64,000 nt of DNA from Microbacterium oleivorans (GTDB lineage Bacteria; Actinomycetota; Actinomycetes; Actinomycetales; Microbacteriaceae), in NCBI RefSeq assembly GCF_001644225.1, contig NZ_LSTV01000001.1, positions 372,001-436,000 on the forward strand, given 5' to 3'. Position 1 is the first letter of the stretch, and the number at the start of each line of letters is the position of its first letter. Under the pieces are notes generated by a model. It did no database searches and was not told where the DNA came from. It was given only the letters and a program-made list of their open reading frames with translations. Shown piece by piece: positions 24,210-32,578 of this stretch. The position numbers and the translations under genes were made by a program.

Positions 24210-27200
24210 TTACGACTGCCGGCGAGGCGGTCTGAGGTCGATCGTCGGCACCGACTCACCGTCTACGCCGCGCTTTGCGAGCATGTCGACCATGTCCTCC
24301 TGGCGAGGCTGGCCCAGCGTCAACCGGTAGAGCGTCAAGGCGCTGCGCAGTCGCTCGTACTTGGCGATGTCGCGACTGAGTGGATACTGCGCGATCACGC
24401 GGTGAATGCGTGCAGAACCCGGGTAGAGCCACCAAGGGGAAAACTCGCCGAGCTCATTCTCGACGTCCGCTGCCGCATCGAAGGCGACCTGCCACGCGCG
24501 CACGTCGTCGGAGGCCAGCACATCGGGCCAGTGCGACTCAGCGACATTCTTGCGGACGGCGTGACCCGCGAAGCGGTTGACGCGGCCTTCGCGCTGCTCG
24601 AAGTCCACCGGATTCGAGGGGAGGTTCCAGTGCACAACGGAATGGCTCCACCAGTGAAAGTCGATCCCTTCCTGACCAACGCTGGTCGACGCAAGCACGA
24701 AGGGTGCGAACGGGCTGTTGAACGCGGCCCGCACCTCGGCCTGGCGCACCCCCGACGTGTCATCCGACTCGGTGGCGTACTTGCCGCCGTACCGCAGTGC
24801 GAAGCGCGCCATCATGGGAATCTCGTCACGTGCCGTCGTGTTGTCGCGAGCAACGTACCGGGCGGGGCGAAGCTCCATCGACTCGACCGTGCGGCGAGAG
24901 AGAGCCGCGAGCCCGGCATCGTCGAGGTCGCCGCCGCCTGTCTCGCTGAGTAACTGGTACATGTACTCGTCCATGACGGCCTGCAGGTTGCCGTCGGCGC
25001 AGTAGTCGAGCACGCTTCGCCAAAACGGTTGCTCATCGCCGTACAGCGTGACAAGCAGCGCGATCGATTCGGTGCGGTTGAAGAGCGTACGGATGCCTCG
25101 CACGAGTTCGAAAGCGGCAGCCCAGAGTCCGTCGGGGGTGACGCTGAGCCCGGCAACGGTGCGCAGTGCGCGCCACGCAATGTTGCCGGGCGAGTGGACG
25201 GCCATGCGTGCGAGGTCGGGGTGTGAGAGGACACCGTTCGACGACGGTTCCAGCGCCAGCCGCACGTGCTCCAGGAGGCCGCCGATGCGGCCCTCCTCGG
25301 CGCGAGACTCGACGAGCCGCTCTGCTGTCGCCGATTCGAGTTCTGCCGGCAGCATCCCGGGATATGCGAACACGGCCTCTGCAACCTGGTCCGTCTCCGA
25401 ACCTGTGGTGAGCTTCGCGTCGACGGTAGCGAGCAAAGTATCTGCCGCCACGGTCGCGCCGGCGGTTCGTGCGGCTTGCAAGGGATCACCGAGCTCGGCC
25501 AAGGCCGGGTGGGGCCAGAAAAGCGCGAGTGTCGACATTGCGGCCGGCCGGCCTTCCGCCAGCCGGTACTGCAGGCGTGCGCCGACCGCCTTTCGGGCAT
25601 CGGGTGTGTTCTCGCGGAGGAGCGCTCGATCACCCGCCGCGAGGCGGTCTGCCTCGTAGCTGAGCAATGATGCGATCGCGGTGGGTACTCCGGTCCAGGC
25701 CGAGAACACCACGTGCTTTGTCACGGATCCGTCCGACATTGGCGCATAGATCGGCCCGGGTTGGAGATACGGCATCGTCGGTGGGACCCAGAGCAGCCGC
25801 CACCACCCGCGCTCCAGCGTCTCGTCCGCGAGTGCACGCAGATGTCCGTTGCCGAGGTCGACCGGATCGAACGAGGCGACCGCGCCCGCCTCGAGCGACC
25901 GAGTCGTCGCGAGAAGGGAGCCGACGTTCTCCGCGTCGGGTCCATCCAACGCGGCTTTGACGCGATCTGCCGCCTTGTAGCCATCCATGAAGCTGGCGAA
26001 GTAGGGAATCGACTTCCAATACTCGAGGTCGATCGGCGAATCGACGGTGCGCCCAAGGGCACGCAAAGATGCCCACTCACGGAGGTCGGCCGCGGTTGGG
26101 GATCCGGTAGCCAAATGCCGCACGGCGACGAGATCTTCGCGCTCACCGATGGGCGGTCGCTCTGACCTGATCATGAGCGGTGTCAGTGCCTCGCTGACAC
26201 GGCGAGCCGAGGCAGCCGCGTCACCCCCGACCACGAGTGATTGGCGGTACGTCGCAAGCGCCGCGGCAACCTCTCTTTCGGCCCCGGGTGCCCCGCCCGC
26301 AAGGAAGCGCACCGTCGCGAGGAAGTCCTGATAGTGGTCGTCCTCGGCGTCGTCGCTGTTGGTGAACGGCTTGTACGGCGTTGCTGAGAGCAGCAGAACC
26401 TTCGCGTCGGGATGCTCGAACAGAGCGTGGGCGAGTTCGGCGGCGTCGCCGGACTGTGGGTTGAGCAGGTGCCGGAACCGTTGGAACTCGTCGAGGATGA
26501 TGAGGTCCGGCTCCAGAGTGTCGACACCGGCCTTGGCTAGCGACTGGCGAAACTCGGCGATGAGGTCGTGGTTCCGATGCCAGAGCTCGCCCGGGACAGA
26601 CTGCTTGCGTCGAACCTCGTCGCGGAGCGCGATAAAGCGGGCAAGGGAGCCGTCCGCCTCGATCATGCGAGTGAACGCTGTCACGATCCGCGGGTCAGGC
26701 TCACCAGCGAGTTCGCGCAGCAACGGCTGGACATACCACTGGTCGAACCGCTTGGCCGTCTTCACGGTGCCGTGCATCAGCAGACGCGTGACCCGTCGGT
26801 CCGAGTCGGTGCGGTTCGCGATCCTGTCGAGAATCACGGTCAGCATCGCTCGCTCTGGCGCTGACCCCTGCCGCCACCCGCCTTCGCTAAAGGACGTACC
26901 CGGTGTGAACGAGACGAGGTTGACCTTCTTCCCGGCATCCGATGTCTTCTCCGACAGGCGTCGGCTTTCCTTCGCCAGCAGCGTGAGACGGGTGGCCATG
27001 CCGATGTGCTTATCGCCCGTCACGTTCAGTCGGCGCAGGTTCTGGGTCGCTAGATCGACGTTGCTGCAGACGTAGACGATGTCGATGCGGTCGACGTGGT
27101 CAACATCCTGCAGGTGCTCGATCGCCTTCGCGATCACACCGCGCGCGACGATACTCTTGCCGAGTCCTGTTTCGTCAGCGACGAGAAAGCGACCGGATGC

Positions 27201-27305
27201 ATCACCGGACGCGACACCATAGAACCGCTCGATGACGTGATCGACGGCATCTCGCTGAAAGCCCTTCAGCCCCGCGATGACCGCGTCGACGTCGACAGTG
27301 CTCAC
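24210..27305 (-). CDS. SNF2-like superfamily 2 helicase of a defence module
   Basis: A 1031-residue helicase. Motif I is ADETGLGKS (residues 43-51), motif II is ILDEFQRF (DEFQ 272-275, a variant of DEAH), motif III is LLLSATPYKPF, motif V is QEGIDFHWWSHSVVHWNLP and motif VI is QREGRVNRFAG (near 903). The separated halves and the DEFQ variant place it with SNF2/HepA-like ATPases such as the DrmD and DpdE type proteins. GTG is the start because it overlaps the PLD gene stop (GTGA); the frame upstream is a shadow. It is the last of four overlapping minus-strand genes. It likely moves on or remodels DNA for the nuclease partners; the partner assignment is inferred. Confidence 0.88.
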   Translation of the reverse strand: MSTVDVDAVIAGLKGFQRDAVDHVIERFYGVASGDASGRFLVADETGLGKSIVARGVIAKAIEHLQDVDHVDRIDIVYVCSNVDLATQNLRRLNVTGDKHIGMATRLTLLAKESRRLSEKTSDAGKKVNLVSFTPGTSFSEGGWRQGSAPERAMLTVILDRIANRTDSDRRVTRLLMHGTVKTAKRFDQWYVQPLLRELAGEPDPRIVTAFTRMIEADGSLARFIALRDEVRRKQSVPGELWHRNHDLIAEFRQSLAKAGVDTLEPDLIILDEFQRFRHLLNPQSGDAAELAHALFEHPDAKVLLLSATPYKPFTNSDDAEDDHYQDFLATVRFLAGGAPGAEREVAAALATYRQSLVVGGDAAASARRVSEALTPLMIRSERPPIGEREDLVAVRHLATGSPTAADLREWASLRALGRTVDSPIDLEYWKSIPYFASFMDGYKAADRVKAALDGPDAENVGSLLATTRSLEAGAVASFDPVDLGNGHLRALADETLERGWWRLLWVPPTMPYLQPGPIYAPMSDGSVTKHVVFSAWTGVPTAIASLLSYEADRLAAGDRALLRENTPDARKAVGARLQYRLAEGRPAAMSTLALFWPHPALAELGDPLQAARTAGATVAADTLLATVDAKLTTGSETDQVAEAVFAYPGMLPAELESATAERLVESRAEEGRIGGLLEHVRLALEPSSNGVLSHPDLARMAVHSPGNIAWRALRTVAGLSVTPDGLWAAAFELVRGIRTLFNRTESIALLVTLYGDEQPFWRSVLDYCADGNLQAVMDEYMYQLLSETGGGDLDDAGLAALSRRTVESMELRPARYVARDNTTARDEIPMMARFALRYGGKYATESDDTSGVRQAEVRAAFNSPFAPFVLASTSVGQEGIDFHWWSHSVVHWNLPSNPVDFEQREGRVNRFAGHAVRKNVAESHWPDVLASDDVRAWQVAFDAAADVENELGEFSPWWLYPGSARIHRVIAQYPLSRDIAKYERLRSALTLYRLTLGQPRQEDMVDMLAKRGVDGESVPTIDLRPPRRQS

Positions 27306-29104
27306 GCGTGACCTCCGGTCAGGTCGAGGTGCGCTGACCAGACCTGACTCCACAGCTCATCGAAGCCGTCGGGCAGTACGGCGTCGTGGTCGTGCTCGCG
27401 CAGGTAGTCGATGATGCGCCGAGCGTCGGCGAGTCCGTGGTGGCCCTCGCCGACGGCGCGTACGAGTGCCTCGAACAGACCGGTGCCGGTGCCGGAGGCA
27501 TGCGCGGTTCCGAAGAAGCCGGCCACGCCGGAGTTGGATGCCGTCAGCGCCCACGCACCGGACAACTCCAAGAGCAGCGTCAGGAGGCGCACGAACGACG
27601 AACGGTCGGTGAGCTGGCGCGCGATGATCGCATCGTGCCGGCTCTCGACGTCGTCGAGCAGCCGTGCGAGAACGATGGTGCGACGCTCGTTGCCGGCGAC
27701 GTCGCGAGCGACCAGAACAACGAATGGGCTGATGTCGGCGAGCGGAATCCCCTCAAGCAGGACGCCCTCTGATTCGGACGCGCTGATGATGCTGCTTCCC
27801 AGGTCGGGACGAGTGAGCAGGTGCCACCGCACCGAGACGTCGCCGGCGCGACTGGTCAAGGCCGACGTGACGGAATCGTCCGCCCATACCCGCAGCGCGT
27901 ACGGATCCGCGGGGAGCGCGCGGGCGGAGAAGCGCGCACCCGCGAGCGCGCGCACAAGGGCTTCGAGCATGCGCGCCGCCTCCTCTTTGGCGTCTGGCTC
28001 ACTACCTCCCGTGGTGGCGTACTCCTGCTTCAGCTCACCGAGGGCGTCCAGGGTTGCCTGCACCCCGACCTTCGGGATAGGTCCGACGAACTCGACCATC
28101 ACCTCGACATTGCTCTGCCAGCCGGCATCCGTTGCGTTCGCAGACCCCAGGAACACGTGAGCGCCGTCCAGACGATCGACGACGACGGCTTTCGCATGCA
28201 GGCCCGCAAGTCGGTCGCCGGGAGGGACGAACCCCCCGTGGTCGTCAGCGTCGTCCGGGGAGTAGGTCGCGGCTTCGTCCAATACGTACGTCGAGAGCTT
28301 GGCATCGAGGGAGCCAGGCAGCAGTCGGTCGAGGCTCTCGGCGCGTGAGAGAACGTGCGTCTCCGTGCGAACGCCGGACCGCAACGTCCGCAGTCCGTCA
28401 TCTGACAGGAAGGGTGACATGATCAGCGCGCGCTTGCCGTGCAGGTCGGGCGCGGTGGCGCTGGGCACCCCGAAGACGTGGAACACGATGCTGCGCATCG
28501 GATCGGGCTGCTCCCAGAGGATGTTGCGCCAGCGCTCAGCCAGCTCGTCGATGCGTGCCCACCGGTTGGGATCGAGATCGTGCACACCGAGAGACGGCAA
28601 TCGGCGCAGCAGCTCGACAAGTGGACGGTTCACCGCGGCGGCTTCGCGCTTCTGTCCGTCGGCCGCGGGCTCACCGTCGAGGCGCACGATGACATCCCAA
28701 CTGCGGTCGGCCGTGAGATTGCGGCTCGCGCACAGAAATCGGTAGGCGGTGCGCTCGCCCGCGCGATACTCCAGGAACCACACCTTGGGATGGAAGAGGC
28801 CGCGGCGGAGGGCAACGGGGTGCACCATCGGCTCGAGGAATGCGACGAGGTCGGAGTGGGCGCCCATCGAGATCTCGCCAGCCTGCGCGAATACGTCCAC
28901 GCGGTCGGCGGCGCGGCGAATCGCGTCGAGAACGCCGAGCGTGTCGTCTTGTGCTGACAGTCGATGCGAGGCGAACGACAGCGGCACCGCGAGCGCGGTG
29001 GCCAGGTCGAGCGTGAACGTGGTGCCGACAGCATGCGAGAGCTCGAATCCCGTAGGCGGCTTGAGCTGCTCGGTGAGGGCCGCGCGAGATTGTGGCTCAA
29101 GCAT
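27302..29104 (-). CDS. PLD-superfamily protein with two HxK motifs
   Basis: A 600-residue phospholipase-D-fold protein. Repeat one has FHPKVWFLEY then SRNLT (His 105, Lys 107, Asn 129); repeat two has LHAKAVVVDRLDG then GSANAT (His 303, Lys 305, Asp 310, Gly-Ser 320-321), a canonical HxK(x4)D(x)nGSxN. PLD-fold nucleases occur in DISARM (DrmC) and Dpd (DpdK) next to helicases. The C-terminal 250 residues have no known domain. It overlaps the DUF6361 gene by 8 bases upstream and the helicase by 4 bases downstream, so it is translated with both. Confidence 0.88.
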   Translation of the reverse strand: MLEPQSRAALTEQLKPPTGFELSHAVGTTFTLDLATALAVPLSFASHRLSAQDDTLGVLDAIRRAADRVDVFAQAGEISMGAHSDLVAFLEPMVHPVALRRGLFHPKVWFLEYRAGERTAYRFLCASRNLTADRSWDVIVRLDGEPAADGQKREAAAVNRPLVELLRRLPSLGVHDLDPNRWARIDELAERWRNILWEQPDPMRSIVFHVFGVPSATAPDLHGKRALIMSPFLSDDGLRTLRSGVRTETHVLSRAESLDRLLPGSLDAKLSTYVLDEAATYSPDDADDHGGFVPPGDRLAGLHAKAVVVDRLDGAHVFLGSANATDAGWQSNVEVMVEFVGPIPKVGVQATLDALGELKQEYATTGGSEPDAKEEAARMLEALVRALAGARFSARALPADPYALRVWADDSVTSALTSRAGDVSVRWHLLTRPDLGSSIISASESEGVLLEGIPLADISPFVVLVARDVAGNERRTIVLARLLDDVESRHDAIIARQLTDRSSFVRLLTLLLELSGAWALTASNSGVAGFFGTAHASGTGTGLFEALVRAVGEGHHGLADARRIIDYLREHDHDAVLPDGFDELWSQVWSAHLDLTGGHA

Positions 29105-30314
29105 CCGTCATCTCCGATGTGCGTTCGAGACCGTCATGGATGTCGAGAAGGATGCCGCGTACCTGCGGCCACCGATACACCAGCGCGCCCGCGCCGGAGC
29201 TGCCGCCCCAGGTCGCGAGGCGGGCGCGGTTGCCGAGACGTGCCTGGGCGCCCTTATGCTGCCGCTCGCGTCGGGTCATGAAGGCGCGGGCCGCTGCGCT
29301 GTCGACAAGCACTTCGATTCCCTGCTCGACGAGGAGATCGCGCCAACCCCGGACGAAGCGACGGGAGTTGAGGTTGATCGGTGAACCTCGCGTCAGCTCG
29401 ACTCGGGCGAGCAGTGCGTCGAGGTTCCATGTCGTGAGGTCGACCATCGAGGGAAGTCCGTCGGACCACTGGGTGAGCCGTTCGCGGAACCCCTCGCTCG
29501 GATCGCTGAGTCTGTCGTAGCCAGCATCCCGATACTCCTCGGCGAGCAGCAGGTTGTAGAGCAGCTGCGCGCCGTGCATTAGGGCCGAGAACGCGCGCGC
29601 ATCGGCGAGCATCTCGTGGGCTTCGCCGTCGACGGCGAGAGCGGCGGCGTCTGCCCACGGCGCCGGGCTCTCGCCGGTGGGGCGTTCCACGGCGAGGTGA
29701 GCGAACAGCGATCCTGCTGCCTCGTCGAGGATCCGGTCACGCAACCACGCGGCTTCGTCCGGCCGCAGCGCGAACCCGTCGGGGATCGACTTAGGAAAGC
29801 CTTCGGGAGCCGAAGGCAGCGTCGTCGACCATGCGTGGAAGCGGCTGTCAGACGTGTCGCCGAAATCGTCGCCGGAAGTGCTCATTCCGTCGAGTCGGAG
29901 GGCATCGTCGCGCGACAGTGAGGCATCGGTGAGGACGCGGTAGTGGCGCAGCATCGACCAGTAGATCGCTGAGGGGAGGTTCTTCAACGCCTCGCCGGCC
30001 TGCATCCCGAGGAGTCCCGCGTAGTCGCCCGAGTCCTTCACCGCGTGGATGATGTCGCGTTCATACCGGTCAGCATCCGCCGCGGGGTTCGGGCGCCGTG
30101 AGGCCTTCTGGTACGCCCACGGCACGAATAGCAGATACCGCGCACGGGTGAGCAGCGTTGACGTGCCAGGGAAGAGCGAGTCCGCGATCGTGTCTCGTAT
30201 CTGGCCGAGGCCGAGTTCATCGCGACTCTCGCGCTCCGAAAAGAGACGGATGATGTCGCGCATGCGGCGCTGTTCTTCGCTCGACGCATCGAGCCACGCG
30301 ATGAGGGAGGCCAT
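29097..30314 (-). CDS. DUF6361-family protein
   Basis: A 405-residue protein that matches from memory the DUF6361 family, whose N-terminus (SLIAWLDASSEEQRRMRDIIRLFSERESRDELGLGQIRD) and PGTSTLLTRARYLLFVPWAYQ block are characteristic. The family has no known activity but is met in putative defence loci with helicase and PLD genes. The C-terminal part (INLNSRRFVRGWRDLLVEQG, then GSSGAGALVYRWPQVRGIL) shows no nuclease motif. Its start shares a base with the stop of the upstream gene, and its end overlaps the PLD gene. Confidence 0.82.
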   Translation of the reverse strand: MASLIAWLDASSEEQRRMRDIIRLFSERESRDELGLGQIRDTIADSLFPGTSTLLTRARYLLFVPWAYQKASRRPNPAADADRYERDIIHAVKDSGDYAGLLGMQAGEALKNLPSAIYWSMLRHYRVLTDASLSRDDALRLDGMSTSGDDFGDTSDSRFHAWSTTLPSAPEGFPKSIPDGFALRPDEAAWLRDRILDEAAGSLFAHLAVERPTGESPAPWADAAALAVDGEAHEMLADARAFSALMHGAQLLYNLLLAEEYRDAGYDRLSDPSEGFRERLTQWSDGLPSMVDLTTWNLDALLARVELTRGSPINLNSRRFVRGWRDLLVEQGIEVLVDSAAARAFMTRRERQHKGAQARLGNRARLATWGGSSGAGALVYRWPQVRGILLDIHDGLERTSEMTDA

Positions 30315-30889
30315 CAGTTCTCGGACGATAGCGGACGAAGTGAATCTGTGGCGTCGAGGACTTTGAGCGTGGCTAACACTGCACTGTCGCGGTATTGCTT
30401 GGATCTCGCGGCCTGGCGAACGGCCTGCAGAACGCTGCGGGCGTCATACACCTTCACAACGCCACCGCCCACGTGCTGTTCCGCCGCCCACGCACGGATG
30501 GTGGATTCGCTGGCAGGGGTTGAGAGCCGCCGAGCATAAAGCCGCAGCTCGATCTGGTCGAGGTCGTAGCCGAACCGCTCTGCGGCTCCCTTGACCACGC
30601 TCTCGCGAACGTCGTCCTGATTCAGCAGGGCGTACCACTTGGAATAGGTTGCGTCGTTGCCCAACACGTGGTCGGCGGCTACTCCCTGCGAGCCGAAGAA
30701 CGACTTCACCGTCGCGAGGATTAGCTTGTCTCGGCGCGCACCGACGAGGTCGACCTCGAATCCGTGCGTCCGGTATTCGTCGTACGCCTGCTTGCGGGTC
30801 CTGCGGCGCACGTTGAACTTGAGTGCGCTCGACACAACGAGGCCCTCCGACTCCATCGCAAGCGCCACGAACTGTTCGAATGCTTCCAT
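30314..30889 (-). CDS. PD-(D/E)XK-like protein, first gene of the minus-strand module
   Basis: A 191-residue protein. A restriction-nuclease-like core is visible: Tyr/Phe-rich strand, then FEVDLVGARRDKLILATVKSFFGS (Glu 45, Asp 47, then Thr-Val-Lys 60-62). The pattern D-(x)12-xVK fits the PD-(D/E)XK fold, but the usual Glu/Asp of the second motif is Thr. Whether it cuts DNA is thus open; it may only bind it. The C-terminal half holds a helical domain. GGGGAG precedes the ATG. It leads the four-gene minus-strand operon and is divergent from the gene at 31023, with 133 bases between them. Confidence 0.72.
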   Translation of the reverse strand: MEAFEQFVALAMESEGLVVSSALKFNVRRRTRKQAYDEYRTHGFEVDLVGARRDKLILATVKSFFGSQGVAADHVLGNDATYSKWYALLNQDDVRESVVKGAAERFGYDLDQIELRLYARRLSTPASESTIRAWAAEQHVGGGVVKVYDARSVLQAVRQAARSKQYRDSAVLATLKVLDATDSLRPLSSEN

Positions 30890-31022
30890 AGCTCCCCGTC
30901 GCCACGATAGCGGCTCGGCACGACACATTGACGATCCATGCGAACCCGACCCGCCGCCTATTGATACGCCGCTCCTCGCGGCCGCAAACGACCCGCTAGC
31001 CTTACAAAGGGGAAAGGTAGCT

Positions 31023-32555
31023 ATGTCAGTTGCACTGGGAGGCGGCACCAGCGCTGTGGCCGCGTCGACGCATGCTGCGTGCGCGCGGTTCCGTGGCACC
31101 GATCCGATGATCACGGGCCGGGCACGCCGCACGCTGGCGGCGCACCTCGGCAAGCCCGACAGGGGGGCGGGCATCCCTGAGGCGCGTTGGATGCGTGCCA
31201 TGGTGTTCGAACGTCTCGTCCGGGACGAGCGATTCGCGTCGCAGATCGCCACTCGCTCCGTGGGTGAGCTCGGGCTCGACAGGCCAGAGTCGGTCGTCAT
31301 CCGTGACGCACGCACCGACGTCACGACGATGGCAGCAGAGTTGCTGGCCGCGCACGACCGCGCCGTGGAGCATTCCGCCGCAACGCTGATTCATCGTGCT
31401 GCGGTTCCGTTCCCGGGATTCGAGGATGCCGCGGCGACTGCGGTGCTCCCCGACTTCATCGTGGTGGCACCAAAGGTCGCGCCCGACACAGGCAGTTGGC
31501 TGGTCGCCGGTGACGCGAAGGACTACGAGCGGGTGCGTTCCCGGATTGAGGAGATGCATGCGGTGCTCGACGGGTACGCCGTCCGATTCAAGGGCAAGCT
31601 CGATGACGCCGTCACCGAGATCTGGAATGTGCACGGCCAGAGCCTCGTCGGCTCCCGCGGAACGACGAAGATCACCTACGACGATTTCGTGGAACGAGCG
31701 GACGACCGCGCGATCGGCGTCGCCTTCGACTTCGCGAAGAAGGTGTTCGGCGGCGAGCTGGCGACGTCGTACCTCAAACACCACGCTGGAGACGCCGACG
31801 ACCTTCGCGACTCCTACGTCACGACCGCGACGCTCGCCACGGTAAAGGAGATTCGCGAGCGGCTCGACGGTGAGGCGAACCAAGCAGCGGCCCAACTGTT
31901 CGACCATCACCGCGTCGCGATTCGTGGGCTGAGCGACGAGCGGCAGCAGATATATGAGGACATTCGCGCCCTCGCCGCCGACCCGCAGCTGACAGCGCTG
32001 CGGCGCCCGCGCACGCGCGTCGAGGGGTTCGCTGTGGCAGATCCGGACGGGTTGCTCGAACAGGTCGAGGCGCCCGTGGTGCGGAAGCACCTGATGTCAG
32101 ATGCCGCCGGTGACTTCCCGATTGGCTCGCTCAACGTGTGGGAGCAGGAAGTCGTCGGCACTGAGATCGCGCGGGTGGATTCCCTCGCCTGGTATCGGAA
32201 CCCGTCACGCCCGGCCGTGGACTCCCTTGGCGTGGTCTACCGCGACGACGTGGGCAACTGGCGCTCCATGCATCCGGACTTCCTCTTCTTCAACGAGGTC
32301 GGCGGCGAAGTGAAGGCGTCGATCGTCGACCCGCACGGTCATCACCTCGCGGACTCGGTGGTGAAACTGCGCGCGCTCGCCGACTTCGCCCACGAGTTCG
32401 GCGACCGGTTCCACCGCATCGAGGCTGTCGCCAAGGCGGGCGGCAAGATGAAGGTGCTCGATTTGAAGGACCGTGACACGCGGTCGGTCATCCGGGCCTG
32501 GGAGGGGTCCGTGGAGGGACTGTACTCGGAGCCCGCGGCGCGCACCTACGTCTAG
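31023..32555 (+). CDS. Protein with two PD-(D/E)XK-like motifs
   Basis: A 510-residue protein, first of the plus-strand module. Near residues 143-168 it has LPDFIVV then GSWLVAGDAKDYERV (Asp 144, Asp 164-Ala-Lys 166), a canonical PD...DxK nuclease motif. Near 417-440 a second block, HPDFLFF then SIVDPHGHHLADS, resembles the Res-type nuclease of type III restriction enzymes (which read IVDPKG), but the Lys is His 438. The ends of the protein show no other domain. An AAAGGGGAAAGG site precedes the ATG. It is separated by 23 bases from the next gene. I infer a nuclease or DNA-recognition part of the system. Confidence 0.75.
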   Translation: MSVALGGGTSAVAASTHAACARFRGTDPMITGRARRTLAAHLGKPDRGAGIPEARWMRAMVFERLVRDERFASQIATRSVGELGLDRPESVVIRDARTDVTTMAAELLAAHDRAVEHSAATLIHRAAVPFPGFEDAAATAVLPDFIVVAPKVAPDTGSWLVAGDAKDYERVRSRIEEMHAVLDGYAVRFKGKLDDAVTEIWNVHGQSLVGSRGTTKITYDDFVERADDRAIGVAFDFAKKVFGGELATSYLKHHAGDADDLRDSYVTTATLATVKEIRERLDGEANQAAAQLFDHHRVAIRGLSDERQQIYEDIRALAADPQLTALRRPRTRVEGFAVADPDGLLEQVEAPVVRKHLMSDAAGDFPIGSLNVWEQEVVGTEIARVDSLAWYRNPSRPAVDSLGVVYRDDVGNWRSMHPDFLFFNEVGGEVKASIVDPHGHHLADSVVKLRALADFAHEFGDRFHRIEAVAKAGGKMKVLDLKDRDTRSVIRAWEGSVEGLYSEPAARTYV

Positions 32556-32578
32556 AGAGCTGCGGATCGGGAATCGAC

